A stretch of DNA of 64,000 bases from Curtobacterium sp. VKM Ac-1393 (GCF_015350995.1 NZ_JADKRW010000001.1:186001-250000), one strand, 5' to 3'. Numbered from the stretch's first letter, positions 49,975 to 58,895 are shown. Notes: a model not told the origin generated them from the sequence alone. Program-made: numbers and translations.

Positions 49975-51009
49975 ATGCCCACCATCCTCATCCCCGGCCT
50001 CGAAGGGGTCGACATCGCCGATCTGATCGGAGACCGGCAACCCGAAGGCGAGCTCGAGATCGCGGTCGACTTCGTCCGGGGTCGCTCCGTCCTGATCACC
50101 GGCGCCGGCGGCTCGATCGGCAGTGAACTGTGCCGCCAGCTCATCCGGTTCGAACCGTCCGAGATCATCATGCTCGACCGCGACGAGACAGCGCTCCAGC
50201 AGGTGCAGGTCTCGGTCGACGGTCACGGGCTGCTCGACACGAACAACGTGGTGCTCGCCGACATCCGCGACGCCGACGCGATCCGGGACATCATGCTCGA
50301 CCGGCGCCCGGACGTCGTCTTCCACGCGGCGGCGCTGAAACACCTCCCGATGCTCGAGCAGTACCCGGCAGAGGGCTGGAAGACGAACGTCCTCGGGACC
50401 TTGAACGTCCTCCGGGCCGCCGCGGCCGCCGAGGTCCGCACGCTCGTGAACATCTCGACGGACAAGGCGGCCAACCCGACCAGCGTCCTCGGTGCGACGA
50501 AGCGCATCGCGGAGCGTCTGACCGCGTGGACAGCCAACGACACCGGGTACGACTACGTCTCCGTCCGGTTCGGCAACGTGCTCGGCAGCCGCGGGTCGAT
50601 GCTGCCCCTCTTCGCCGAACTCATCCGCGCTGGCCGCCCGCTGACGATCACGCACCCGGACGCCACCCGGTACTTCATGTCCATCCCCGAGGCGTGCCAC
50701 CTCGTCATCCAGTCCGCCGCGATCGCCCACCCCGGCGAGGTACTCGTGCTCGACATGGGCGCCCCGATCCGGATCCTCGACATCGCACGACGGATGGTCC
50801 AGGCAACGGGAAGCACGTCCGACATCGTGTTCACCGGGTTGCGGTCAGGCGAGAAGCTCCACGAGGACCTCATCGGCCGCGGCGAGACCGAGCGACGACC
50901 GGTGCACCCGAAGATCACGCACACTTCCGTGGCACCGCTCGCACCCTGCGACGTCGACGAGCAAGCGACGGCGCTGATCGACCCGTCCGCCCTCGCGATG
51001 GCGGCCTGA
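49975..51009 (+). CDS. CapD/FlaA1-like NDP-sugar 4,6-dehydratase/epimerase (soluble)
   Basis: 344 residues from ATG 49975 with AGAGGAG 7 nt upstream. Rossmann motif VLITGAGGSIGSELCRQL, LDRDETALQQV, DVVFHAAALKHLPMLE, LVNISTDKAANPTSVLGATKR (catalytic region, Thr-Asp-Lys and the downstream Lys) and YFMSIPEACHLVIQ. This is the C-terminal catalytic part of the CapD/WbpM group without the membrane domain, i.e. the FlaA1/PseB-like short form. A ~40-residue N-terminal extension precedes the Rossmann fold. It probably makes 4-keto-6-deoxy sugar intermediates for surface glycans from UDP-GlcNAc; no other glycan genes are adjacent. Confidence 0.9.
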   Translation: MPTILIPGLEGVDIADLIGDRQPEGELEIAVDFVRGRSVLITGAGGSIGSELCRQLIRFEPSEIIMLDRDETALQQVQVSVDGHGLLDTNNVVLADIRDADAIRDIMLDRRPDVVFHAAALKHLPMLEQYPAEGWKTNVLGTLNVLRAAAAAEVRTLVNISTDKAANPTSVLGATKRIAERLTAWTANDTGYDYVSVRFGNVLGSRGSMLPLFAELIRAGRPLTITHPDATRYFMSIPEACHLVIQSAAIAHPGEVLVLDMGAPIRILDIARRMVQATGSTSDIVFTGLRSGEKLHEDLIGRGETERRPVHPKITHTSVAPLAPCDVDEQATALIDPSALAMAA

Positions 51010-51034
51010 TCGCCTGCCTGCCTGCGCACCGCGC

Positions 51035-51311
51035 CGAGGTTCCACGACCCGCCGCTCACTTCCGCCGAGGTTCCACGCAGGCCCGCTCACGCCCGTGAGG
51101 TTCCAAGATCTCGGAACCCCACGGGGTGGTCGCGACCACGGACGGACGGGAGGCCCGGTGCCAGCTGGCACCGGGCCTCCCGTCCGTCGTCTGGTCGCGC
51201 CACCTGCGTGAGACGCCGGCGTCCGCGCTGGACGCCGTCCCGCACGCGAGACGCCGCCGTATCCGGCGGCGTCTCGGTGACTGTGCGGCGTCTCGGAGAG
51301 ACGCCGTCGTC
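51035..51311. repeat. Repeat cluster: families C, A and E in series
   Basis: From left to right: three GAGGTTCCA copies (near 51036, 51067 and 51099, the last forming a GAGGTTCCAAGATCTCGGAACC hairpin), a perfect 48-bp family A palindrome (51141-51188), then family E words GACGCCGGCGTC and GAGACGCCGCCG/GGCGGCGTCTC from 51213 to 51311. The gap between dehydratase and fruA stops is entirely made of these elements and has no gene. Two convergent genes end here. Confidence 0.85.
51141..51188. repeat. Perfect 48-bp palindrome, best copy of repeat family A
   Basis: 24-base arms with no loop, beginning GACGGACGGGAGGCCCGG and centred on CCAGCTGG. It is the most symmetric member of the family seen in this window. 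As RNA it would fold into a very stable hairpin; as DNA it could extrude a cruciform. Confidence 0.9.
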
Positions 51312-53399
51312 CTAGGCGGCGACCGGCGCGCGCTGTCCGACGGTCTCGCCGGCCACGGCGGCCTCGTCTCCAGCGGCAGCCTCGGCGGCCGGAGCCCGAC
51401 GCACCCACTTCTTCAGCCCGACGAGCACGAGCGCCGAGACGACCATGCCGACGAGGATCGCAACGACGAACATCCCGATGTTCCCGATCGCGAAGAACAC
51501 GAAGATCCCACCGTGCGGGGCACGCGAGGTCACGCCGGCAGCCATCGAGATCGCACCCGTGACCGCAGCGCCCACCATCGACGCCGGGATGACCCGCAGC
51601 GGGTCGGCCGCGGCGAACGGGATCGCACCCTCGGAGATGAACGACGCACCGAGCAGCCAAGCGGCCTTGCCGTTCTCACGCTCTGGCTTCGTGAAGCCCT
51701 TGCGGTACAGCAGGGTCGAGGCGAGCGCGAGGGCCAGCGGTGGCACCATGCCGGCCGCCATCACCGCGGCCATGATCTCGAACGGCACGACGTTCGTCGC
51801 TGTGCCGGCACCGAGCCCGGCGACGGCGAACGCGTACGCCACCTTGTTCACCGGGCCGCCGAGGTCGAACGCCATCATCAGGCCGAGGATGATGCCGAGC
51901 AGGATCGCCGAGGTGCCGTTGAGCGAGTTGAGCCAGTTCGTGAGCTGCGTCATCAGCCAGGCGATCGGGCCACCGAGCACGAGCAGCATGAGGCCGGAGG
52001 CGATGATCGAGGCGAGCAGCGGGATGATCACGACCGGCATCAGGCCGCGCAGCCAGCGCCAGGTCGGGATGCGACCGATCCAGTACGCGGCGGCACCGGC
52101 GAGCAGACCACCGACGAGACCACCGAGGAAGCCGGCGTTCATGAAGACGGCGACGGAACCGGCGACGAAGCCGGGTGCGATGCCGGGTCGGTCGGCCATG
52201 GCGTACGCGATGTACCCGGCGAGCGCTGCGACCAGGAAGCCGAGCGAGATCCCGCCGATCTGGAACGCGGCGGCGCCGAGGTAGTAGCCGAGGCCCTCCG
52301 GGGGCAGGTTCAGCAGGGTGTAGTTCGTCAGCGTGAACACGGCGTTGTTCTGGCCGGAGTCACCGTGCTGCAGCGCGATGCCGTAGCCGGCGAGCAGGAA
52401 GCCGAGCGCGATGAGCAGCCCGCCGCCCGCGACGAACGGGATCATGTAGCTGACACCCGTGAGCAACCAGCGCTTGAGCGCCTGCCCGAAGTGCTCGTTC
52501 TTGGCGGTGGACGCACCGTCGACGGCTGCGCCGCCCTGCACGCGTGCGGCGTTCGGGTCGTCCGAGGCGCGGATGGCCTCGGCGATCATCTTGTCGGGCT
52601 CGTCGACACCGCGCTTCACCGGACCGGAGACGAGCGGCTTGCCGGCGAAGCGTCCGCGGTCGCGGACGTCCACGTCGACTGCGAACACGACGGCGTCGGC
52701 GCGGGCGATGAGTGCGGGGTCGAGGGGCTCGACCTGCGAGGACCCCTGGGTCTCGACGTGCATCTCGGCGCCGGCGCGCTGCGCCGCGGCGACGAGCGCG
52801 TCGGCCGCCATGTAGGTGTGCGCGATGCCGGTCGGGCAGGCGGTGACGCCGACGAAGACCTTGCGGCCCGGTGCGGGTGCGGCAGTCGGACTGGAGGCGC
52901 TGCTCGCCTTCCCGACGCCGGCTTCGGACACCTCGCCGCTCACCTCGCGGTCGACCAGCTGGACGATCTCGTCCGGGGTCCGTGCGGCACGCAGGGCGGC
53001 GGTGAAGTCGTCGCGGATGAGCGCACGCGCCAGGGTCGAGAGGACCGTCAGGTGGTCCTTGTCGGCGCCCTCGGGCACGGCGATCATGAACACGATGTCG
53101 GCGTCGCCGTCCGGGGCGCCGAACGACACCTTGCGGGCGAGACGCGCGAACGCCAGGGTCGGCTCGGACACCGACGCCGAGCGGGCGTGCGGGATCGCGA
53201 TGCCGCCGGGCACGCCGGTGCCGACGCTGGCTTCGCGCTTGATGGCGTCCTCGGCCAGGACCCGGCCGTCGGCGGCGCGGCCGGTCGCGGCGACGCGGTC
53301 GGCCAGGACACGGATGACGTCGGCCGAGGTGGCTCCGAGGTCCTCGTCGAGGCCGACGAGCTGGGCGCTGATGAGGCGCGGACTCGAGTCTGCGGACAT
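51312..53399 (-). CDS. fruA: PTS fructose transporter, fused EIIA-EIIB-EIIC
   Basis: 695 residues from ATG 53399, AAGGAG 8 nt upstream. EIIA is N-terminal with phospho-His H71 (IAIPHARS). EIIB follows with phospho-Cys C188 (VTACPTGIAHTYMAADAL). A short linker leads to EIIC from ~residue 300 with about nine membrane helices (FVAGGGLLIALGFLLAGYG, AFDLGGPVNKVAYAFA, FISEGAIPFAAADPLRVIP). It imports fructose as fructose-1-phosphate, the substrate of the adjacent FruK. HPr and enzyme I are not in the window. Confidence 0.96.
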   Translation of the reverse strand: MSADSSPRLISAQLVGLDEDLGATSADVIRVLADRVAATGRAADGRVLAEDAIKREASVGTGVPGGIAIPHARSASVSEPTLAFARLARKVSFGAPDGDADIVFMIAVPEGADKDHLTVLSTLARALIRDDFTAALRAARTPDEIVQLVDREVSGEVSEAGVGKASSASSPTAAPAPGRKVFVGVTACPTGIAHTYMAADALVAAAQRAGAEMHVETQGSSQVEPLDPALIARADAVVFAVDVDVRDRGRFAGKPLVSGPVKRGVDEPDKMIAEAIRASDDPNAARVQGGAAVDGASTAKNEHFGQALKRWLLTGVSYMIPFVAGGGLLIALGFLLAGYGIALQHGDSGQNNAVFTLTNYTLLNLPPEGLGYYLGAAAFQIGGISLGFLVAALAGYIAYAMADRPGIAPGFVAGSVAVFMNAGFLGGLVGGLLAGAAAYWIGRIPTWRWLRGLMPVVIIPLLASIIASGLMLLVLGGPIAWLMTQLTNWLNSLNGTSAILLGIILGLMMAFDLGGPVNKVAYAFAVAGLGAGTATNVVPFEIMAAVMAAGMVPPLALALASTLLYRKGFTKPERENGKAAWLLGASFISEGAIPFAAADPLRVIPASMVGAAVTGAISMAAGVTSRAPHGGIFVFFAIGNIGMFVVAILVGMVVSALVLVGLKKWVRRAPAAEAAAGDEAAVAGETVGQRAPVAA

Positions 53400-53474
53400 G
53401 TGCTTGCTCCTTCGCAATGGCGCTGATCGCGCGGGTCGTGCAGGTGTTCGGGGAGTGGGGGTGTTCTGGCGGGG

Positions 53475-54470
53475 TCAGGCGGGTTCGGGTGCCGGGTGCG
53501 TGATGAGCACCCGGACCGAGATCGCCGTCGGGTCGGTGTGGTCGAGGGCCGGCACGTCACTGCCGGGCAGCGCAGCAGCGGCGGCTCCGGTGGCGACGGC
53601 CTGGGCGAGGCGCTGCTCGGGCGACGCTCCGGCCACCTCGGCGAGCAGGTAGCCGGCGAGCGAGGAGTCCCCCGCGCCGACGGTCGAGCGGGCGACGATC
53701 CGGGGCGCTGCCGCCGCGAAGGCGCCCTCGTCCGACACCAGCACGGCGCCGGCGCTGCCGAGGGTGAGCAGGACCGAACCGACGTTCTTGTCGCGCAGGC
53801 GCTGTGCGGCCACCACGGCGGCCTCGACGTCCTGCTCGTAGTTGTCCGGGTCGCCACCGACGACCTCAGCGAGCTCTTCCGCGTTCGGCTTGACCAGGTC
53901 GATCCGCTCGCCGGACTGCAGCAGGGCGGTGAACGGGACGCCGGACGAGTCGACCGCGATCCGGACGTCCTCGCCGTGGCGTGCGCGGACGGCGCGGACG
54001 AGCACGGCGAGCGCGTCGTCGGGCAGGCCCGGCGGGAGCGACCCGGCGAAGACCACCCAGCGAGCGGCGGGACCGGTGGCGGTCGCTGCGGCGGTGTCGG
54101 CGACCAGGGCGGCGAGGTCGTCGAGGCGTCCGGCCAGCGAGGGCCCGGGTTCGTTGAGCTTCGTCGTGGTGCCGGTCGGCTCGGTCACGGTGACGTTCGA
54201 GCGGAGCGGTGCACCGATCGGCAGCGCCGCGGTCGGGATGCCGCGCGTGGCGAGCCCGAGCAGCACGGGGTCGAGCTCGTCGCCGGGCAGCACTGCGATG
54301 GTGTCCCCACCGCTGGCGACGACGACCCGCGACACGTTGACGCCCTTGCCGCCGGGCTCCGCGGTGGAGCGGGTGGCGCGCTGCACGGCGCCGCGCTGCA
54401 GTTCGCCGGCGAGCTCGATGGTGCGGTCGAGGCTCGGGTTCGGCGTGACGGTGACGATGCGGCGGCTCAT
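53475..54470 (-). CDS. fruK: 1-phosphofructokinase
   Basis: 331 residues from ATG 54470 (ATGA overlap with the DeoR-type gene). PfkB-family motifs: VTVTPNPSLDRTIEL, AEPGGKGVNVSRVVVASGG, VKPNAEELAEVVG and the catalytic ARSTVGAGDSSLAGYL. It phosphorylates fructose-1-phosphate to fructose-1,6-bisphosphate. It is followed by fruA after a 75-bp gap and preceded by the regulator, giving the standard order fruR-fruK-fruA. Confidence 0.95.
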   Translation of the reverse strand: MSRRIVTVTPNPSLDRTIELAGELQRGAVQRATRSTAEPGGKGVNVSRVVVASGGDTIAVLPGDELDPVLLGLATRGIPTAALPIGAPLRSNVTVTEPTGTTTKLNEPGPSLAGRLDDLAALVADTAAATATGPAARWVVFAGSLPPGLPDDALAVLVRAVRARHGEDVRIAVDSSGVPFTALLQSGERIDLVKPNAEELAEVVGGDPDNYEQDVEAAVVAAQRLRDKNVGSVLLTLGSAGAVLVSDEGAFAAAAPRIVARSTVGAGDSSLAGYLLAEVAGASPEQRLAQAVATGAAAAALPGSDVPALDHTDPTAISVRVLITHPAPEPA

Positions 54471-55255
54471 GCGACGACGACCTCGACGTCGGCGTCGGTC
54501 AGGGCCACGGTGAGGTCGGCCGGTGGCTGCTGGTCGGTGACCACGGTGTCGATCTCGTCGAGCCGGGCGAAGCGCATCAGGGCCTCGACCCCGTGCTTGG
54601 CGGCGTCGGCGAGCACGACGGCTCGACGGGCCGCGAGGACGTAGGCGCCCTTGACGGCGGCCTCGTACTCGTCGGGGGTGCTCAGCCCGAACCCGGCGGA
54701 CAGGCCGTTCGTGCCGACGAACGCGATGTCGGGCCGCAGGGCGCCGATCTGCTCGACGGTGGCGGTACCGACCGCGGCACTGGTGACCCCGCGCACCCGA
54801 CCGCCGAGCAGGTGCAGTTCGACGTGCTCGCTGTGCTGCAGGGTCGCGGCGATCGGGACGGAGTTCGTGATGACGGTGAGCGTGGCACCGGCGGTGGCGG
54901 GTTCCCACCGTGCGAGTTCGGCGGCGACGGCGGCGCAGGTGGTGCCGGCGTCGATCGCGATCGACCCGGTGAAGGTCGAGGGCACCAGGCGCATCGCGGC
55001 CCGGGCGATCTCGGACTTCGCGGAGCCGTGCTGCCCCTCGCGCTCGGCGACGGAGAGTTCGACGACGCTCGAGCGGCCGATCGGCACCGCACCCCCGTGC
55101 ACACGACGAAGGACCCCGGCGGACTCGAGGGCGTCGAGGTCACGCCGGACGGTCTCGGTGGTGACGTCGAAGTGCTCGGCCAGATCGGCGACGGAGACCC
55201 GGCCGGCGTCCTGCAGCGCTGCTGCGATCGCATCGTGCCGCTCGGTTGCGTACAT
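54467..55255 (-). CDS. fruR: DeoR/GlpR-family regulator of the fructose operon
   Basis: 262 residues from ATG 55255, AAGGAG 8 nt upstream. DeoR helix-turn-helix: RVSVADLAEHFDVTTETVRRDLDALESAGVLRRVHGGAV. Sugar-phosphate sensing domain: AIDAGTTCAAVAAEL, VITNSVPIA, LHLLGGRV, DIAFVGTNGLS, VLADAAKHG. By family knowledge it represses fru genes and is released by fructose-1-phosphate. First gene of the operon. Confidence 0.92.
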   Translation of the reverse strand: MYATERHDAIAAALQDAGRVSVADLAEHFDVTTETVRRDLDALESAGVLRRVHGGAVPIGRSSVVELSVAEREGQHGSAKSEIARAAMRLVPSTFTGSIAIDAGTTCAAVAAELARWEPATAGATLTVITNSVPIAATLQHSEHVELHLLGGRVRGVTSAAVGTATVEQIGALRPDIAFVGTNGLSAGFGLSTPDEYEAAVKGAYVLAARRAVVLADAAKHGVEALMRFARLDEIDTVVTDQQPPADLTVALTDADVEVVVA

Positions 55256-55275
55256 GCCCGAACTCCTTCGTTCCC

Positions 55276-55318
55276 GTGGGTTTCAGGAACCATAAGCCAC
55301 AAACCCACACAAACGCAA
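55276..55318 (-). promoter_or_regulatory. fru operon promoter with repeated operator half-sites
   Basis: Minus-strand -35 TTGCGT (55313-55318), 18-bp spacer, -10 TATGGT (55289-55294). The spacer carries two direct CACAAAC(C/G)CA words (55298 and 55308 on the plus strand), and GTGGGTTT (55276-55283) is inverted to AAACCCAC (55301-55308). These are suitable FruR (DeoR-type) sites, giving autoregulation. Confidence 0.65.
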
Positions 55319-55349
55319 CCACCCCGCTCGAGCGCCCCGCCCCTCCCTC

Positions 55350-55413
55350 CCCCGAGGTTCCGAAATCTCGGCATCTCGCGCGCCTCACGGCCCGTCCGTG
55401 GAACCTCGGCAAG
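55350..55413. repeat. Repeat family C elements upstream of fruR
   Basis: CGAGGTTCCGAAATCTCGG (near 55352) and an inverted GTGGAACCTCGGC (near 55401) lie between the fruR promoter and the stop of the ABC permease gene. The gap 55319-55525 holds no gene. The tail 55440-55510 is GC-rich and featureless. Confidence 0.7.
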
Positions 55414-55525
55414 ACGGCGCCGGGCGTGTCCGCACGAACCCCCGCGCGGCCGCCCGTGGTTCCCGCCCGCCCCACGCACGAACACCCCGTCGCGCGCGTG
55501 CACGACGGGGGGTTCGGTTCGACGG

Positions 55526-56383
55526 TCAGCCCTTCACGGCCCCCGCGGTCATGCCGCTGACGAGCCGCCGCTGCACGATCAGGAAGAACACGACCACGGG
55601 GATCGAGAACAGCACGCTCGCCGCCATCAGCCCGCCGAAGTCCGTGCCCTTGTTCGTCGAGAACCCGGCCAACCACACCGGCAGCGTGTACATCCCCTGG
55701 TCCTTGAGCATCACGTACGCGATCAGGTAGTCGTTCCACGCCGCGATGAAGGCGAACACGCTCGTGGCGATGACCCCGGGCATCACGAGCGGGAACAGCA
55801 CACTCCACAGGATCCGGAAGGTGCCAGCCCCGTCGACCTTCGCTGCCTCTTCGATCTCGACGGGCACGGCCACGAAGAACCCGCGCATCACCCAGATCGA
55901 GAAGGGCAGCACGCTCGCGACGTACGCCAGGATCAGCCCGACGTAGCTGTTGAGCAGACCGAGCGTCTGGAACGACAGGAACAGCGGGATGAGCAGCGCG
56001 CCCGACGGGATCATCTGCACGAACAGGATGCCGACCAGGATCGCCCGACGACCGCGGAACCGGAACCGCGACAGCGCCGCCGAGGCCAGGAACCCGACCA
56101 CGATCGACAGCAGCACGGCGGCGACCACGACGATCGTCGAGTTCCGCAGGTAGACCAGGAAGCCCTCTTGGGTGAGCGCTCGGGTGAAGTTGTCGAGCGT
56201 GGGGTGCAGCGGCGCCCAGATCGGGGTCGTGGTGGTGACCTCGTCCGCCGGCTTGAAGGCGGTGTTCACCATCCAGTAGATCGGGAACACCCACACCAGG
56301 CAGAACACCACCGCGATGGTGTTCGCGACCACGCGCGGCTTCCGCTTCCGTGCCCGCACGGATGCTGCGTTCGAGACGGTCAC
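55526..56383 (-). CDS. Sugar ABC transporter permease (DasC/MalG type)
   Basis: 285 residues from GTG 56383 with GGAGGAGGACC upstream; GTGA overlap with the first permease. Six membrane helices and the cytoplasmic EAA loop VEIEEAAKVDGAGTFRILWSVLFPLVMPG. Belongs to the binding-protein-dependent CUT1 family that pairs with a MalF-type partner. Third gene of the three-gene transporter operon. No ATPase gene follows; a shared ATPase elsewhere (MsiK type) is expected. Confidence 0.93.
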   Translation of the reverse strand: MTVSNAASVRARKRKPRVVANTIAVVFCLVWVFPIYWMVNTAFKPADEVTTTTPIWAPLHPTLDNFTRALTQEGFLVYLRNSTIVVVAAVLLSIVVGFLASAALSRFRFRGRRAILVGILFVQMIPSGALLIPLFLSFQTLGLLNSYVGLILAYVASVLPFSIWVMRGFFVAVPVEIEEAAKVDGAGTFRILWSVLFPLVMPGVIATSVFAFIAAWNDYLIAYVMLKDQGMYTLPVWLAGFSTNKGTDFGGLMAASVLFSIPVVVFFLIVQRRLVSGMTAGAVKG

Positions 56384-57408
56384 AGGTCCTCCTCCCCGCT
56401 GCGGACGAGCCGGCGGATGTAGTAGCTGGTGAGCGCGCCGAGGATCACGGTCGAGATGACGGCGATTGCGGCACCCTGGCCGTAGGCGTTGGACACGAAC
56501 GACTTCACGAAGGTCCAGATGCCGAGCGTCAGGGTGGCCTCTTCAGGGCCGCCCCTCGTGAGCAACCAGATCTGGTTGAAGACGTTGAAGTCCCAGATCA
56601 CCGACAGGATCGACACGAGCAGCAGTGTCGGCGCGAGTGCCGGCAGCGTGATCGCCCGGTACATCGTCCACGTCGAGGCACCGTCGAGCGCCCCGGCCTC
56701 GTAGTACTCCGGCGCGATCTGGGACTGCGCGGCGTACAGCGTCAGGGCGACGAACGGCACGGCCTGCCAGATCACGAGCGTGAGCACGATCGTGTACGCC
56801 TGCCCGGGGTGTGACGCCCAGTTGTCCTGCGTGTGGTCGCCGAACACCCGCAGCTGGGTGATGAGCCAGTTGAGCACCCCGTAGAACGGCTGGAACAGCC
56901 ACTGCCAGACCAGGCTCGACGCCACGTTCGGCATCGCCCAGGCCAGCACGAGCACGACGCTGACCACGGTGCGCATCACGACACCGAGCCGGGTGAGCAG
57001 CTGCGCGACGCCCATCCCGATGACGATCGTGCCGAGCACCATCGCTCCGGTGACCAGGACCGTGCGCAGGATGACCGGCCAGAACGACGCGTCGGTCAGG
57101 ATGTTCGTGTAGTTCGAGACGCCGGCGAACCCGGCTTCCCCGGTGAAGATCGCCCGGAGGCCGTAGTCCTGGAACGAGATGACGACGAGCCGGACGAGCG
57201 GGTAGACGACGAGCGCGAGCAGCAGGACCGCCGCGGGTGCCAGCAGGACGAGCGGAGCGCGCGACGCCACCGCCGACCGACGACGCACCCCGCGGCCGGG
57301 TCGAACCGGCCGCCCCGACCCGGCACCGCCGATCCCCCCGGTCCCCCCGCCGCCGGCGACCGGCTCGGACTGCTCCGAACCGGTCGCCTGCTCTGCAGTG
57401 GAGGTCAT
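56380..57408 (-). CDS. Sugar ABC transporter permease (DasB/MalF type)
   Basis: 342 residues from ATG 57408, 3 bp after the binding-protein stop. A ~50-residue Gly/Arg-rich N-terminus, then six helices and EAA loop PEYYEAGALDGASTWTMYRAITLPALAPTLLLV. The NQIWLLTRGGPEEATLTLGIW segment is typical of CUT1 MalF-type permeases. Works with the neighbouring permease and lipoprotein. Confidence 0.93.
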   Translation of the reverse strand: MTSTAEQATGSEQSEPVAGGGGTGGIGGAGSGRPVRPGRGVRRRSAVASRAPLVLLAPAAVLLLALVVYPLVRLVVISFQDYGLRAIFTGEAGFAGVSNYTNILTDASFWPVILRTVLVTGAMVLGTIVIGMGVAQLLTRLGVVMRTVVSVVLVLAWAMPNVASSLVWQWLFQPFYGVLNWLITQLRVFGDHTQDNWASHPGQAYTIVLTLVIWQAVPFVALTLYAAQSQIAPEYYEAGALDGASTWTMYRAITLPALAPTLLLVSILSVIWDFNVFNQIWLLTRGGPEEATLTLGIWTFVKSFVSNAYGQGAAIAVISTVILGALTSYYIRRLVRSGEEDL

Positions 57409-57411
57409 CGA

Positions 57412-58737
57412 CTACGGCTGCGCGTTCAGCGCGGTCGTGAGGTGCTTCGAGAAGCCCTCGGCAGCCTGCTCCGGCGACTTCCGACCGGTCGCGACGTCGG
57501 CGAACATCGACTGGAACGACGCGTCACCCTCGATGGTCGCCCAGCCCGGGGTGGCCGGGGTCGGACGGCTCGTACCCGCCGCCGCGAAGTACGGCTTGTG
57601 CAGGGCGTCCACGTCACCGGCGACCGCGTCGAGCAGCTCGGTCGAGTTCGGCTCCCAGCCGTCCACGCCGAAGACCTGGTCCTGCTGGAACTCCTTCGAG
57701 GTCAGGATCTTCAGGTAGTACAGCGCGAGGTCCTGGTTGGCGGCCTTCGCCGGGATCCCGAGGTCGGACCCGCCGAGGAACACCGGCTGCGTCTTCCCCT
57801 CGGTCTGCGACGGCATGGGGAACGTGCCGATCTGGTCGGCGAGCGCCGGCTTCGCCGTGGTGATCGAGCCGATCTCCCACGCCGAGCCGAGGAACGCCGA
57901 GGTGTTCCCCTGCGCGAAGACGTCGCTCTGCGAGGGCTTGTCGGTGTTGATGTCCTGCGTCGACTTCGCGGAGTAGTCGTTCTGGAACTCCTTCCACGCC
58001 GTCAGGCCCTTCACGGCGTCGGCGGAGTCGAGCTCACCGGTCCACTTGCCGTCCTTGTCGGAAGCGATCTCGCCGCCGGCGTCCCAGACCCACTGCAGCC
58101 CGCCGTACCAGTACTGGCCGGGCATGTAGAAGGCGGAGAAGTCGCTCTTCGCGTTGGCGGCCTTGACCTTGTCGAGGTCGGCGGTGAGCTCGTCGTAGGT
58201 GGTCGGCACATCGGTGACGCCGGCGTCCTTCCAGACCTTCTTGTTGTAGACGACGGCGCGGTTGCCGGCGAAGAGCGGCGCTCCGTACAGCTTTCCGTCC
58301 ACCGTCGCCGGCCCCTCGAGCCCGGTGAGCCAGGTCTGGCCGTCCTTGAGCTCGTCGCGGTAGGGCGTCAGGTCCATCAGGCCACCGGCCGCCGCGTAGA
58401 CCGGCACCTGCGTGTTGCCGAGGTCGACCACGTCCGGGGCGTCGTCCTGCGCGAGCGCCGTGGTGAGCTTCGTAGTGATCCCGTCCCACTGCTGGGTCTG
58501 GATCGTCACCTTCGCCCCGGTGTCCTTCGTGAACTGCTTCTGGGCGGCGTCGAGGACCTTGTCGCTGAGGTCGCCGTTCATCATCCAGACGGTGATGGTC
58601 TTGCCCTTGCCATCGGGTGTGCCGATGGACTTCGTGCCACCGTCGGAAGCTCCGTTGCTTCCGGCGGAGCACCCGGTGAGGGCGAGCGCGGCCGCCAGGC
58701 CGAGCGCACCGAGTGCGGCGAAACGCGTGCGTGTCAC
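57412..58737 (-). CDS. Sugar-binding lipoprotein of ABC importer (DasA-like)
   Basis: 441 residues from GTG 58737, AGGGAG 6 nt upstream. Lipoprotein signal with lipobox LALTGC (Cys ~23). Mature protein is a solute-binding fold: TITVWMMNGDL, DDAPDVVDLGNTQVPVYAAAGGLMDL, VPTTYDELTADLDKV, YMPGQYWYGGLQWVWDAGGEIA, PVFLGGSDLGIPAK. The PG(R/Q)YWY and F(L/I)GGSDL stretches resemble the chitobiose-binding DasA of Streptomyces as I recall it. A dre-like palindrome lies 168 bp upstream, consistent with GlcNAc/chitobiose uptake. Substrate assignment is inference. Confidence 0.88.
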   Translation of the reverse strand: MTRTRFAALGALGLAAALALTGCSAGSNGASDGGTKSIGTPDGKGKTITVWMMNGDLSDKVLDAAQKQFTKDTGAKVTIQTQQWDGITTKLTTALAQDDAPDVVDLGNTQVPVYAAAGGLMDLTPYRDELKDGQTWLTGLEGPATVDGKLYGAPLFAGNRAVVYNKKVWKDAGVTDVPTTYDELTADLDKVKAANAKSDFSAFYMPGQYWYGGLQWVWDAGGEIASDKDGKWTGELDSADAVKGLTAWKEFQNDYSAKSTQDINTDKPSQSDVFAQGNTSAFLGSAWEIGSITTAKPALADQIGTFPMPSQTEGKTQPVFLGGSDLGIPAKAANQDLALYYLKILTSKEFQQDQVFGVDGWEPNSTELLDAVAGDVDALHKPYFAAAGTSRPTPATPGWATIEGDASFQSMFADVATGRKSPEQAAEGFSKHLTTALNAQP

Positions 58738-58756
58738 GTTGACTCCCTTGGTCCGA

Positions 58757-58786
58757 CCTTTATGAAAGGACGTTGCGTATTCGCAA
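58757..58786 (-). promoter_or_regulatory. Two operator-like dyads at the importer promoter
   Basis: CCTTT-ATG-AAAGG (58757-58769) and TTGCG-TATT-CGCAA (58773-58786), both perfect. On the minus strand TTGCGA can serve as -35 and CATAAA as -10 (spacer 16), so the dyads overlap both promoter elements. They may bind a repressor distinct from the dre site further upstream. Confidence 0.55.
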
Positions 58787-58895
58787 GTGAAGACCTTCGT
58801 GACCGGGTTGTCAACCGTTGGATCGGTCCCTGTGGACAGGTTCGATCCGCGTGTTTCCGGGGGATCACGGATGTCGAACAGATCAGGGCGAACGC

